From NCBI GenBank assembly GCA_016715985.1, contig JADJXD010000001.1, forward strand, positions 2,604,001-2,668,000: a DNA stretch of 64,000 nucleotides, read 5' to 3'. A program made the translations under genes and the position numbers. This document shows, piece after piece, positions 9,701 to 17,435 of the stretch (the first letter of the stretch is position 1; each line of letters begins with the position of its first letter). Source of the DNA: Saprospiraceae bacterium. GTDB lineage: Bacteria > Bacteroidota > Bacteroidia > Chitinophagales > Saprospiraceae. The notes under the pieces were generated by a model, which did not search any database, was not told the origin of the DNA, and worked only from the letters and a program-made list of their open reading frames with translations.

Positions 9701-10858
9701 AAACCGGGGACTCCGTCCGACGATGGATATTGGGTATTTTGTGTTCCACCGGGACAATATTATGTGCAGGTAATAATGCCACCTTTAGGATTGGTTCAGG
9801 TTTTACCGAATCGCGGGAACAATCCAAACAGAGATAGTGATCTCACCAATAGCAACGGAACAGGTACTACCAATACTTTTAATGTATTGTCGGGCCAGCA
9901 AAAATTGGACATTGGAGCTGGATTTTATCCGATGGCAGTTGCAGGAAATTTAGTTTGGATCGATGAAAATTTTAATGGAATTCAGGATCCAAACGAACCT
10001 AAGGTACAGGGAGTTTTAGTGGAAGCATTTGATGCAAACACCAATCAAAAAATAGCAGAGACTTTTACAGATAATAGTGGTTTATATACCATGGAATATC
10101 TTCAGAAAAAGGATATTTATTTAAAATTTCAGGTACCATCCGGATATTCTCCAACTATCCCAAATGTAAGTGATGATGTAAATAATAGTGATGTGGACCA
10201 TAGTTTTGGACTGAATACTACAAGAGTGATTTCTATGTGGCCGGGTGTAACCAATGAAAACATTGACCTTGGAGTAGTATTATATGGATTTTTACCAGTT
10301 GACTGGTTGCATGTGGATGCAAAACGATCCGGAGATTTACATTTGATTACCTGGTCCACGGCGAGAGATGTAAATGTGAGTCATTATGAAGTAGAAAGAA
10401 TGATTGGTACGGATAATCCATTCAGAACTTTATCAGAGAAGATTTTGTCAAACCGAAACAGTGCCGGAGTTCAGAATTATAAATACGAAGATGAGGATAT
10501 AAGTATCGCCGGTGAATATTATTACAGGATCAAACAGGTAGATTATGATGGTAAATTCAGTTATAGTGATATTGTACGATTGGAAAAGGTTAATCAAAAT
10601 GATATCCGAATATTTCCAAACCCGGCATTTGTAAATACGACATTAGAATTAAATGTGGACGCAATTACCGATCTGGAAGTAGAATTATTTGACAATCAAT
10701 CTGCTTTTGTCAAACCACTGATTAAATTAAGTAGTTTGAATATCGGGTCGCATGAATTTACATTGAACCTTGCTGATCTGCGACCAGGCGTTTATAATTT
10801 GAAATTAATTCTTAATGATAATAAAATCATATATAAGAAGTTAGTTGTTATTAAATAG
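3773..10858 (+). CDS. Giant T9SS surface protein: DUF11 x4, 15 Cys-modules, SdrD-B x3
   Basis: This 2361-residue protein has a Sec signal peptide (residues 1-20, ending GISQ). Residues about 23-660 are four DUF11-like domains; the second to fourth end in Asp/Glu-rich linkers containing DEDDHD, likely metal-binding. Residues about 663-1807 are five copies of a 229-230-residue unit, each made of three related modules of about 75 residues with paired Cys and an IP.GTN core. Residues about 1808-2170 hold three SdrD-B/Cna-B-like domains with Asp/Asn-rich loops (HDTNGDGQQNPGE and relatives). A fibronectin-like region follows, then a T9SS C-terminal sorting domain starting at IFPNP near residue 2279 and ending in KKLVVIK. 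It is predicted to be exported by Sec, translocated by T9SS and exposed or released. Probable role is adhesion or structure; no enzymatic domain is visible. The internal repeats are nearly identical at DNA level, pointing to recent amplification or conversion. Confidence 0.9.
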   Translation: MKTLKFLLSILIIPYFGISQVDVTLKKTFTSIPPLLYGDFASFEIEVTNNSLIAVKDIEITDYVPCGLNFVGGNISWISSGSNRVGIISNTILPGNSFTATINFSLEPCTQPDAWTNTAQVTRFYDLADVDITNQDTNITNNTDTSLAPVFDLALKKKLLANPAYQYGDTLIFNIIVFNQGNQIVQEVLLNDYLPIDGGYIFDPTLNPQWSGAPPLMTRLVSGPILPGDSLTTEILLILDRTTGGIKKWVNYSEIAIAWDNIGNSIFDADSFAGSNSIQENSVLPGDPDDDNIDAKGSLFGEDEDEDDHDPAGLDIFDLALTKDQSSALISFSYVQDVEFVFTIFNQGNVEVTNVEITDYLPPALNYINSAKNSLRGWVFDSVSKTAKAIYTKVLLPGQSDTLVLDLVPVQWYVNPDDAWTDYAEISDFDDTDPNTAGKPNDIDSTPDDINGNDAGGRPDSPADNYIDGDGTGVPGDAVAETDEDDHDPHKIEIFDLALQKSVLSSGQYYSEGEDVVFQITVYNQGNVPAKNIIISDYVPSGFQFIPGGANAGWSGAAPLVQRTIAPVLYPGTNISIQITLRVQSSAQPNAYFNYAEVSSAQDTFNIFRNDDADSVPDSNPNNDNQVLPGSTDDNNIFGNSFIPGEDEDDHDVAGILFLCIQPTLTVGIPECESSNNTYSVTFYSNVANITLNAGSISGSKIINIPIGTNVTITANNGVNCAQSLTVVSPANCPGTGGCTYPMLTAGQPLCDTSNWSVSYSNDMGMVTTTAGNISGNSIINIPFGTNITLTATNGSCVSSINITAPTNCGIPCANSPISISGPVCETNGAGTYRVHFIVATGTTVQASAGTLGSGVVTGIPSGTNLILTITTPGCDTRVVTVPAGDCEVCQRPTLTTGIPECEPGNNTYSVTFYSNVANITVNAGSISGSKIINIPIGTNVTITANNGVNCAQSLTVVSPANCPGTGGCTYPMLTAGQPLCDTSNWSVSYSNDMGMVTTTAGNISGNSIINIPFGTNITLTATNGSCVSSINITAPTNCGIPCANSPISISGPVCETNGAGTYRVHFIVATGTTVQASAGTLGSGVVTGIPSGTNLILTITTPGCDTRVVTVPAGDCEVCQRPTLTTGIPECEPGNNTYSVTFYSNVANITVNAGSVSGSKIINIPIGTNVTITANNGVNCAQSLTVVSPANCPGTGGCTYPMLTAGQPLCDTSNWSVSYSNDMGMVTTTAGNISGNSIINIPFGTNITLTATNGSCVSSINITAPTNCGIPCANSPISISGPVCETNGAGTYRVHFIVATGTSVQASAGTLGSGVVTGIPSGTNLILTITTPGCDTRVVTVPAGDCEVCQRPTLTTGIPECEPGNNTYSVTFYSNVANITVNAGSVSGSKIINIPIGTNVTITANNGVNCAQSLTVVSPANCPVTGGCEYPKLTAGQPLCGTSSWSISFSNDMGMVGTTAGNISGNSIINIPFGTNITLTATNGSCVSSINITAPTNCGIPCANSPISISGPVCETNGAGTYRVHFIVATGTTVQASAGTLGMGVITGIPSGTNLILTITTPGCDTRVVTVPAGDCEVCQRPTLTTGIPECESSNNTYSVTFYSNVANITLNAGSVSGSKIINIPLGTNVTITANNGANCAQSLTVVSPASCPASGGCTYPILTAGQPLCDTSNWSVSYSNDMGLVTTTAGNISGNSIINIPFGTNITLTATNGSCVSSINITAPTNCGIPCANSPISISGPVCETNGAGTYQVHFILATGTTVQASAGTLGMGVVNGIPSGTNLILTITTPGCDTRVVTVPAGDCNPGGATIGSFIWHDTNGDGQQNPGEQGIPNVQIILFDQLNNMVSQTTSDLNGTYSISNIPTGTYYLRFVTPSGFQNTFAKVGNPNTDSDVTSANGAGTTSLFTLTPGQINNSLDAGYFRCASIGDKVWYDSNKNDVWDTQENGINGLRVNLWKNHFGVWTIYDFTLTGHKPGTPSDDGYWVFCVPPGQYYVQVIMPPLGLVQVLPNRGNNPNRDSDLTNSNGTGTTNTFNVLSGQQKLDIGAGFYPMAVAGNLVWIDENFNGIQDPNEPKVQGVLVEAFDANTNQKIAETFTDNSGLYTMEYLQKKDIYLKFQVPSGYSPTIPNVSDDVNNSDVDHSFGLNTTRVISMWPGVTNENIDLGVVLYGFLPVDWLHVDAKRSGDLHLITWSTARDVNVSHYEVERMIGTDNPFRTLSEKILSNRNSAGVQNYKYEDEDISIAGEYYYRIKQVDYDGKFSYSDIVRLEKVNQNDIRIFPNPAFVNTTLELNVDAITDLEVELFDNQSAFVKPLIKLSSLNIGSHEFTLNLADLRPGVYNLKLILNDNKIIYKKLVVIK
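5759..9193 (+). repeat. Five tandem 690-bp repeats inside the surface-protein gene
   Basis: Copies start at 5759, 6449, 7139, 7829 and 8519; the period is exactly 690 bp and the last copy is slightly short, ending near 9193. The middle of each unit (for example the segment ending near 6235, 6925 and 7615) is almost base-for-base identical between copies, including silent sites. Each copy is an A-B-C set of three diverged modules of about 75 residues, so the array is hierarchical: an ancient triplication followed by recent amplification of the triplet. Confidence 0.97.
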
Positions 10859-10937
10859 AATTATTTCTTAAAGTTAAACGGTGTAAAAAAGTCAAATTAA
10901 TTTTTGGTCATTCTTAACAATTGGATCATTCAAAACA

Positions 10938-10975
10938 AAATCAGGTCATTACTCATTTAGGGTATGACCTGATTT
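10938..10975. terminator. Hairpin terminator after the surface-protein gene
   Basis: Arms AAATCAGGTCAT (10938-10949) and ATGACCTGATTT (10964-10975) are a perfect 12-bp inverted repeat with a 14-nt loop, 79 bp after the stop codon. The T-run is short, so it may be a weak intrinsic terminator or mRNA-end stabiliser. Confidence 0.6.
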
Positions 10976-11000
10976 GATTTAACAATATCAATGCAACCAT

Positions 11001-11648
11001 ATGAATGAAATTTCAATACTTAATGAAACTGATAAATCTATCAGAAAAGTTCTGGTTTTGTTTTTTCACCCCAGATTCGAAGACTCAAAAGCCAACAAAA
11101 CTATCATTGATAAAATTACGAAAATATCGGATGTTTTGGTTAGGGATATGTATGAATTGTATCCTGATTTCAATATAGACATTAAAACCGAGCAACAAAT
11201 ATTGGCAAGCAGTGATGTTATTATCTGGCAGCATCCTTTTTATTGGTACAGTTCTCCTCCGTTATTGAAACAGTGGATTGACCTGGTACTTGAATATGGG
11301 TGGGCTTATGGTAAAAACGGTGATAAATTGAAGGGTAAAAATTTTATGACATCACTCACATCCGGGGGTACATTTGATGTGTACAGAAAAGAAGGAAAAA
11401 ACCACTTTACATACAGAGACTTACTCAGACCATTTGAACAAACAGTCAATTTATGTTCAGCCTTTTATCTTCCACCATTTATTGTTCCCGGTGCAACGAA
11501 TATGTCTGATGCAGATTTGGATGAATATGGGAAATTATTTACAGAAGTCATTCAAGGATTACAAAATGGCTTCTCTTTACCGGATATCGAATACATTAAC
11601 AACTTAACTTTATCTGAATGGAAAACTCATTTTTACAAAACGCCTTAA
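11001..11648 (+). CDS. kefF: NAD(P)H quinone oxidoreductase, KefF-like ancillary protein
   Basis: A 215-residue flavodoxin-fold quinone reductase of the NQO/KefF family. Visible signatures are the N-terminal VLVLFFHPRFEDS strand-loop that binds FMN/FAD phosphate, and the WQHPFYWYSSPPLLKQWID segment (about residues 74-92) highly typical of KefF/MdaB proteins. KefF is the cytoplasmic subunit that binds and activates the KefC potassium/proton antiporter. Here the gene's last 31 bp overlap the start of a kefC-like gene in another frame, so the two are almost certainly translated in a coupled way. The neighbour is the best evidence for KefF rather than a generic quinone reductase. Confidence 0.85.
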   Translation: MNEISILNETDKSIRKVLVLFFHPRFEDSKANKTIIDKITKISDVLVRDMYELYPDFNIDIKTEQQILASSDVIIWQHPFYWYSSPPLLKQWIDLVLEYGWAYGKNGDKLKGKNFMTSLTSGGTFDVYRKEGKNHFTYRDLLRPFEQTVNLCSAFYLPPFIVPGATNMSDADLDEYGKLFTEVIQGLQNGFSLPDIEYINNLTLSEWKTHFYKTP

Positions 11649-13474
11649 TCTTATTAGGTGCAGCACTTGTTTTTGTTCCGATAGCAAAAAAATTGGGAAT
11701 TGGAAGTGTATTGGGATACCTGATCGGTGGCATTATGATCGGACCTTATGTATTGTCTTTTATTGGAAGAGAAGGTGAAGATATTATGCATGCTGCCGAA
11801 TTTGGTGTAGTGATGATGCTTTTTCTGATCGGTCTGGAGCTGAATCCAAAGTCTTTCTGGAATATGCGAAAATCTATTCTGGGGATGGGAGTCTCTCAGT
11901 TATTACTAAGTGCAATTCTGATTTTTTGTGTTTCACATTTATTTTTCGGATACGGACTGAATGCATCTATTGTAGTTTCATTGTCACTGGCATTATCTTC
12001 AACGGCCATTGTCCTTCAGACTCTTAAAGAAAAAGGGTTAAGTAATACAATTGCCGGAAGAGCTTCGTTTTCAGTCTTGCTATTACAGGATATTGCAGTT
12101 ATTCCTATACTTGCTGTCATTCCACTACTTGCAGTCAGCCCTTCTGTTTTGACAAATGAGCATCAAAATCTGATAGATGGTGTGGATGGGAAATATGCCA
12201 CTTTAATTATCATAGGAGCAGTTGGATTGATTTTTATTATAAGCAGGTTTTTAATCAATCCATTTCTACATCTCATTGCAAAGGTAAGAATGAGAGAACT
12301 TTTTACTGCAACAGCACTTTTTATTGTGATTGGCGTTGCATGGCTAATGGAACAAGTAGGTGTCAGTGCAGCATTAGGAACATTTATGGCAGGTGTCTTA
12401 CTTGCAAACAGTGAATTCAGACATGAGTTGGAAAGTGACATCGAACCTTTTAAAGGTGTTTTGCTTGGACTTTTTTTTACAGCAGTGGGTTCCACTATTA
12501 ATTTTGAAATCATTTTAAACGATCCCATAAAAATATTCTCTTTTGTATTTATAATCATGCTTTTTAAAGCAATTGTATTATTCAGCATTGGTGTTTTTTT
12601 CAAATTAAAATCAGATCAGAATATTTTATTCAGTCTATTGCTTTGTCAGATTGGGGAATTTGCATTTGTCCTCCTGGCAGCAGCCGGAAAACTGGATATT
12701 ATCAATAAAAGCGAATTGGATTTTTTAATGGCGACCACTACTATTTCAATGATTATTTCCCCGATTTTATTATTTGTCAACGAGAAATGGATTGATCCAA
12801 AATTTGGTACCAAAGAAATTCATACAGAAAAAGTTGCTGACAATATAGGACATTCTGCCAATGTCATAATTGCCGGTTTTGGTCATTTTGGAAGTACAAT
12901 TGGACGTTTTCTTCGTGCAAATGGAGTTAATGCCGTAATTCTGGATAGTGATAGTGATCGGGTGGACCTGCTGCGAAAAATGGGATTTGTAGTTTATTAC
13001 GGAGATGCTACAAGGATTGATTTGCTCAAATCTGCGGGTGCCGAAAACGCTAAAATTTTTATTTCTGCGATTGATTCTCCGGAAAAAAATAGTGAACTGG
13101 TAGAACAGATCAATAAACACTTTCCAAACCTTGAATTATTCATTAGAGCTAAAAACAGAAATGATGCTTATGAGCTTTTAGATCTGGGAGTGACCAACAT
13201 TTATCGTGAAACTACACAGACATCTATCCATCTCGGCGTAGATGTACTTCATAAACTTGGTTTCAGAAAATATACCGCTACCCGAAAAGCCGCTGAGTTT
13301 TTTAAATATGATGAAGCTGCAATGAAAAACCTCGCTGCAAAAAGGCACGAAAAAACAGATTATATTTTGAGTGTAAAAAATGAGATTGAAATGCAGGAAA
13401 AGTTACTTTCTGAAGATCAGATTTTTTCAGATACCCGTCAGGATTCAGCTTGGGATAGCGCTTCCAGAAGATGA
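11618..13474 (+). CDS. kefC: Glutathione-regulated-type K+/H+ antiporter, KefB/KefC family
   Basis: A 618-residue CPA2-family antiporter. Residues about 5-385 contain a dozen or so hydrophobic segments, including the family signatures FLIGLELNP, LQDIAVIPIL and AALGTFMAGVLLANS. After a short linker a RCK/TrkA-N domain starts near residue 411 with NVIIAGFGHFGSTIGR (Rossmann GxGxxG) and YYGDATRIDLLKSAGA, closely resembling E. coli KefC. In Gram-negative bacteria such systems lower cytoplasmic pH during electrophile stress. The start at 11618 lies inside the kefF-like gene, and a 31-bp overlap gives translational coupling. Whether glutathione or another thiol is the ligand in this lineage cannot be read from sequence. 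Confidence 0.9.
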   Translation: MENSFLQNALILLGAALVFVPIAKKLGIGSVLGYLIGGIMIGPYVLSFIGREGEDIMHAAEFGVVMMLFLIGLELNPKSFWNMRKSILGMGVSQLLLSAILIFCVSHLFFGYGLNASIVVSLSLALSSTAIVLQTLKEKGLSNTIAGRASFSVLLLQDIAVIPILAVIPLLAVSPSVLTNEHQNLIDGVDGKYATLIIIGAVGLIFIISRFLINPFLHLIAKVRMRELFTATALFIVIGVAWLMEQVGVSAALGTFMAGVLLANSEFRHELESDIEPFKGVLLGLFFTAVGSTINFEIILNDPIKIFSFVFIIMLFKAIVLFSIGVFFKLKSDQNILFSLLLCQIGEFAFVLLAAAGKLDIINKSELDFLMATTTISMIISPILLFVNEKWIDPKFGTKEIHTEKVADNIGHSANVIIAGFGHFGSTIGRFLRANGVNAVILDSDSDRVDLLRKMGFVVYYGDATRIDLLKSAGAENAKIFISAIDSPEKNSELVEQINKHFPNLELFIRAKNRNDAYELLDLGVTNIYRETTQTSIHLGVDVLHKLGFRKYTATRKAAEFFKYDEAAMKNLAAKRHEKTDYILSVKNEIEMQEKLLSEDQIFSDTRQDSAWDSASRR

Positions 13475-13591
13475 TTGAAATAATCTGTAAAACGAAAAAT
13501 AGTGAATATTTCATTTGTAGCAGGAATCCGGAAATATTATCAATTTTACAATGACTATTTCAGATCAGTGTAAGCTAAACTATTCATAACA

Positions 13592-15781
13592 CTATTTCTT
13601 CTTTTTCTTATTCTTCCCTTTTTTAGGATGTACGAGTTTCATTTCGGACACAAGATGACCTGCTCCGGCAAACTTATCGACAATAAAAAGAATATATCGG
13701 GCGTCTATCATGATATTCCGGCATATAGAAGGATCATAATTAATATCACTCATTGTTCCCTCCCATACGCGATCAAAATTCAAGCCCACCAGGTTTCCAT
13801 GCGCATCGATTGCAGGACTTCCGGAATTACCACCGGTCGTATGATTGGATGCAATAAAGGCTACCGCCATCTTTCCGTTTTTATCCGCATATGGTCCAAA
13901 ATCTTTTGACTGGTATAGGTCCAACAACTTTTGTGGAACATCAAACTCATAATCTCCGGGAACATATTTTTCAATTACACCATCCAGATAAGAAATATGA
14001 TGATACTTCACTGCATCTTTGGGTTCGTATCCATTTACATTTCCGTACGTGACACGCATGGTGCTGTTAGCGTCCGGATAAAATCTTTTTTCTTTAAATA
14101 CTTCCATCTGAGCTTTGGTATATAAAGCCAGTTTCAGGTCTATTTCCTTTTTGATATCATTGTAGGGATTGGAAATCTCGGTAGTATAAAAATCTGCCCA
14201 TGCTATCGCCAATCCATAAAGCGGATCTTTTTTAATGGACGCAACTGCATCCGCCGGGTTTTTTGCCAGAATTTTTATAGCTTCCTGATAATCAGAGAAG
14301 GATGTCATCATGTATTGGTCAACAGCCACCTGGGAATAATCTTCGTTTACAGACATGCTGAGATTTTCTCTTTGTAGTAATTCCGGCACAAATTTCTTAT
14401 CCAGATCATTTACATACATTGTCATTAAAGCACCAAATTTTTCCTGATCTACCCGTATGTCCAAGTTTTTATAAAAATTTTCCATTGATTTATTTAACCT
14501 TTCCAAAGTTGTGAGATATCCTTTTTCACCGTTATTTTCATAAGCAGTAACGAGTCGCTTTAAGGTGTTCATAAATCCAATCAGCTCAACATTTCTGAGA
14601 GCAATTTCTGAATAATATTCTCTTGCAACGGCATATTCATCAATATCCAAATGAAGTTTTTCAAGTTCGGGTAGGAGATTTTTGTAAGGTGAATCTTTAG
14701 GAAGCCTCCTTTTAAATTCTTTTTCGTAATCAGCTTTTTTCTGTAGAGCATTTGACTTCTTTAAACCCAGATTTTCGCCAATCCATTTTTTCCAGGCGTT
14801 GGCTATGGAAGCGTATTTTGAAGCATACTTTATTTTGATTTTTTCATCTTTTCTCATGTATTTGTCCATGATTGCCAATGCTGTTTCACGTATCGCAATT
14901 TTAGGTGGATTGAGCTTTTCCAGAATTTGTTGAACTGCGACACCAGGCAGATATTGAGTTGTTCTTCCCGGAAAACCAAATACCATCGTAAAATCATTTT
15001 TTTCCACACCATCCAATGATATCGGTAAAAAATGTTTCGGCTTAAAGGGTACGTTATCCGTAGAATAATCAGCAGGTTTATTGTCTGGGCCTGCATAAAT
15101 TCTGAAAAGTGAAAAATCACCGTTATGTCTTGGCCATACCCAGTTGTCGGTGTCTGCTCCAAATTTCCCGATAGATTCAGGTGGTGCTCCAACTAATCTT
15201 ACATCCCTGTAGGTGGTGGTTACAAATGCAAAGTACTGATTTCCATCAAAAAAAGGTCTGATTACAACATCCTGATAAGATGCCAGATTGTAAGTCTTTT
15301 TGACTTCTGCTATATTTTTATCTACTGCAGATTGACGTTGTGCTGGTGTAAAATCATCTTTAACACCCTTCAATATCTTCATAGTGACATCATCAATATA
15401 ATCAATAAAAATAGCATTTAACCCGGGATTGGGGAGTTCTTCCTTATAATTTTTTGCCCAAAATCCGTTTCGGATCAGATTGTTTTCAACAGTAGAATGT
15501 GACTGAATCTGACCGTAACCGCAATGATGATTGGTAAGAAGTAATCCATTGGGAGAAATGATTTCTGATGTACAAAACCCGCCAAAATGAACAATAGCAT
15601 CTTTAAGCGAGCCTTTATTGACACTGTAGATATCTTCTGCGGATATTTTCATGCCCATGCTCTTCATTTCCTTTTCGTTGAGTGACTTGAGCAACTGTGG
15701 CAGCCACATTCCTTCACCGGCATACACTGTGTGAATTCCTAAAATAAATACCAAACAAAATAATCGAACTGCAATCTTCAT
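13592..15781 (-). CDS. dpp11: S46 family dipeptidyl-peptidase, DPP11 type (Asp/Glu-specific)
   Basis: A 729-residue periplasmic serine peptidase with a signal peptide (residues 1-21, ending VYA). The S46 catalytic set is visible: His in TNHHCGYG (85/86), Asp222 in NGDFSLFR, and Ser653 in GGNSGSP. Eighteen residues after the Ser is Arg671 (FDRVWEG). P. gingivalis DPP11 has Arg673 at the same offset from Ser655 and uses it to bind acidic P1 residues, whereas DPP7 has Gly there. This favours a DPP11 that removes dipeptides ending in Asp or Glu, feeding amino-acid catabolism. An odd feature is the strongly basic C-terminal tail (KKGKNKKKKK). It is divergent from aroA with an 89-bp shared upstream region. 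Confidence 0.9.
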   Translation of the reverse strand: MKIAVRLFCLVFILGIHTVYAGEGMWLPQLLKSLNEKEMKSMGMKISAEDIYSVNKGSLKDAIVHFGGFCTSEIISPNGLLLTNHHCGYGQIQSHSTVENNLIRNGFWAKNYKEELPNPGLNAIFIDYIDDVTMKILKGVKDDFTPAQRQSAVDKNIAEVKKTYNLASYQDVVIRPFFDGNQYFAFVTTTYRDVRLVGAPPESIGKFGADTDNWVWPRHNGDFSLFRIYAGPDNKPADYSTDNVPFKPKHFLPISLDGVEKNDFTMVFGFPGRTTQYLPGVAVQQILEKLNPPKIAIRETALAIMDKYMRKDEKIKIKYASKYASIANAWKKWIGENLGLKKSNALQKKADYEKEFKRRLPKDSPYKNLLPELEKLHLDIDEYAVAREYYSEIALRNVELIGFMNTLKRLVTAYENNGEKGYLTTLERLNKSMENFYKNLDIRVDQEKFGALMTMYVNDLDKKFVPELLQRENLSMSVNEDYSQVAVDQYMMTSFSDYQEAIKILAKNPADAVASIKKDPLYGLAIAWADFYTTEISNPYNDIKKEIDLKLALYTKAQMEVFKEKRFYPDANSTMRVTYGNVNGYEPKDAVKYHHISYLDGVIEKYVPGDYEFDVPQKLLDLYQSKDFGPYADKNGKMAVAFIASNHTTGGNSGSPAIDAHGNLVGLNFDRVWEGTMSDINYDPSICRNIMIDARYILFIVDKFAGAGHLVSEMKLVHPKKGKNKKKKK

Positions 15782-15824
15782 GAAAATAAATTGTGGTTTA
15801 AAAAAAATCGATAAGACAAAAATT

Positions 15825-15832
15825 TACTTTTG
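15825..15832 (+). promoter_or_regulatory. -7 promoter box for aroA
   Basis: TACTTTTG fits TAnnTTTG in the 89-bp gap between the divergent peptidase and aroA genes. The transcript would start near 15836, about 35 nt before the first ATG of aroA. Confidence 0.4.
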
Positions 15833-15870
15833 TGACATAGTTATGGACAAAATGCTACAACGTATGTTTA

Positions 15871-17190
15871 ATGAGTGGAAATATTGTTTCTGAAAAGAAA
15901 ATATTAAAGACTGAAAAAAATAACAGAATGCAATCAATAAAAATATACAGGACAAATAAAATCATCAAAGGAACGATCAAACTGAGTGGTTCAAAGAGTA
16001 TTTCCAACAGAGTATTAATGATACAGGCAATCTGCGGAAATCCCTTTCAAATTGAAAATATTTCAGACAGCGATGATACACAAACACTAATAAGGCTGCT
16101 TGAAACAAAAGATTCTGTTTTAGATTGCCATCATGCCGGTACTACATTCCGATTTCTGACTGCATTTCTGGCTTTCTCAGAACGAACTGTAACGTTAACC
16201 GGCTCTGAAAGGATGCAACAACGTCCTGTCGGCCCACTCGTAGATGCATTAAGAAACTGTGGGGCCAGTATTGATTATCTAGGAAAGGAAGGATATCCTC
16301 CTCTCCAAATCAATCCTCCGGTGTCAGAACCATCTGAAACTTTACGATTACCAGCTAATATCAGCTCACAGTATATTTCTGCTTTGTTAATGGTAGCTCC
16401 CACTTTTCGAAAGGGTTTAATCATAGAATTGGAAGGATCTGTAGTTTCAAAACCATATATCGAAATGACTATAGGTATTATGAATTACTTCGGGGTAGAA
16501 GTGAGTTGGAATGACAACATCCTAACTATTCCTAATGCGAGTTACCAACCAAGAGAATTTTATGTCGAAGCAGATTGGTCGGCGGCTTCTTATTATTATG
16601 CAATCGCCGGATTATCGGATAAGGCTGATATAAAACTGGAAGGCTTGATGGAAAACAGTCTACAGGGAGATGCACAAATTACCGAAATTTGCCGAAAGTT
16701 TGGATTAATAACAGATTATGAAAATAGGGCAATAGTTATTCGAAAATTGAAAGATGTACAACCGCCTGCCTTTTTTGAATACGATTTTATTCAACAACCC
16801 GACATAGTTCAGAGCATTGCTGTTCTAGCGGCTGGTCTTGGCGTCCATTGTGTATATACAGGGCTTCAGACTCTAAGGATTAAAGAAACTGACAGAATCA
16901 AAGCACTGCAAACAGAACTGGCAAAATTTAATGTGTTTTTATCTGCAGTACCTCCCCGGTTTTCAGGAAAATCCGGAAAAGAATATTTTATGCAGGAGGG
17001 AGAAGTTTCAACAGATACAGAAAACATAAAAATCGAAACATACAATGATCATCGAATGGCAATGTCATTTGCTGTGTTGTCGGTACTGATTTCGGTTATC
17101 ATTCAGGATGCTGAGGTGGTTTCAAAATCATATCCGTCATTTTGGAAAGACTTGGAAAGATTAGGGTTTAGTATGGATTTGGGGATTTAG
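15871..17190 (+). CDS. aroA: 3-phosphoshikimate 1-carboxyvinyltransferase (EPSP synthase)
   Basis: This enzyme transfers the enolpyruvyl group of PEP to shikimate-3-phosphate in the shikimate pathway to chorismate and aromatic amino acids (cytoplasm). The 439-residue frame shows the family landmarks in order: SGSKSISNRVL (phosphate/shikimate binding), AGTTFRFLTAF, QRPVGPLVDALRNCGA, SSQYISALLM, QPDIVQS, ETDRIKAL and NDHRMAMS. There are two possible starts: 15871, or an in-frame ATG at 15928 (residue 20), immediately before the conserved N-terminus. The extra 19 residues are charged and not conserved in families I know, so 15928 may be the true start. The gene stands alone between oppositely oriented neighbours. 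Confidence 0.92.
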   Translation: MSGNIVSEKKILKTEKNNRMQSIKIYRTNKIIKGTIKLSGSKSISNRVLMIQAICGNPFQIENISDSDDTQTLIRLLETKDSVLDCHHAGTTFRFLTAFLAFSERTVTLTGSERMQQRPVGPLVDALRNCGASIDYLGKEGYPPLQINPPVSEPSETLRLPANISSQYISALLMVAPTFRKGLIIELEGSVVSKPYIEMTIGIMNYFGVEVSWNDNILTIPNASYQPREFYVEADWSAASYYYAIAGLSDKADIKLEGLMENSLQGDAQITEICRKFGLITDYENRAIVIRKLKDVQPPAFFEYDFIQQPDIVQSIAVLAAGLGVHCVYTGLQTLRIKETDRIKALQTELAKFNVFLSAVPPRFSGKSGKEYFMQEGEVSTDTENIKIETYNDHRMAMSFAVLSVLISVIIQDAEVVSKSYPSFWKDLERLGFSMDLGI

Positions 17191-17240
17191 TGATCGGGTG
17201 ATCTGTGATGGAGTGATTGGGGGTTAAGGGTAAAAGGTAG

Positions 17241-17277
17241 AGGAAATGACGAATGACGAATGCAGAACGACGAATGG
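17241..17277. repeat. Dispersed repeat, copy 1 (family also at 32192 and 32682)
   Basis: The 35 bases from 17241 match the reverse complement of 32192-32226 at 34 of 35 positions, about 15 kb away. A third related copy is at 32682-32716. The element contains the 8-base unit GACGAATG in two or three tandem copies. It lies in a 245-bp gene-free gap between convergent aroA and purL; the rest of that gap holds only low-complexity short repeats (ACGA/GTGA-like). Confidence 0.75.
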
Positions 17278-17435
17278 AAAAAGCCAAAGGATCAATAAAA
17301 AATGAGAGAATTATAGTATGAATGATAGAATGAGTGAATGATTAAATAAGTGAATGATATGATCATCCACGAACTACCATCTGTATCTACGAGTGGACCC
17401 CTACGAGCTACCCGCTACGAGTTTACCCCTATAAA

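Noticed and set aside
17191..17435. Small genes or tRNA between aroA and purL
   Set aside because: The tract is low-complexity with short ACGA/GTGA-like repeats; no cloverleaf or coding pattern was found.
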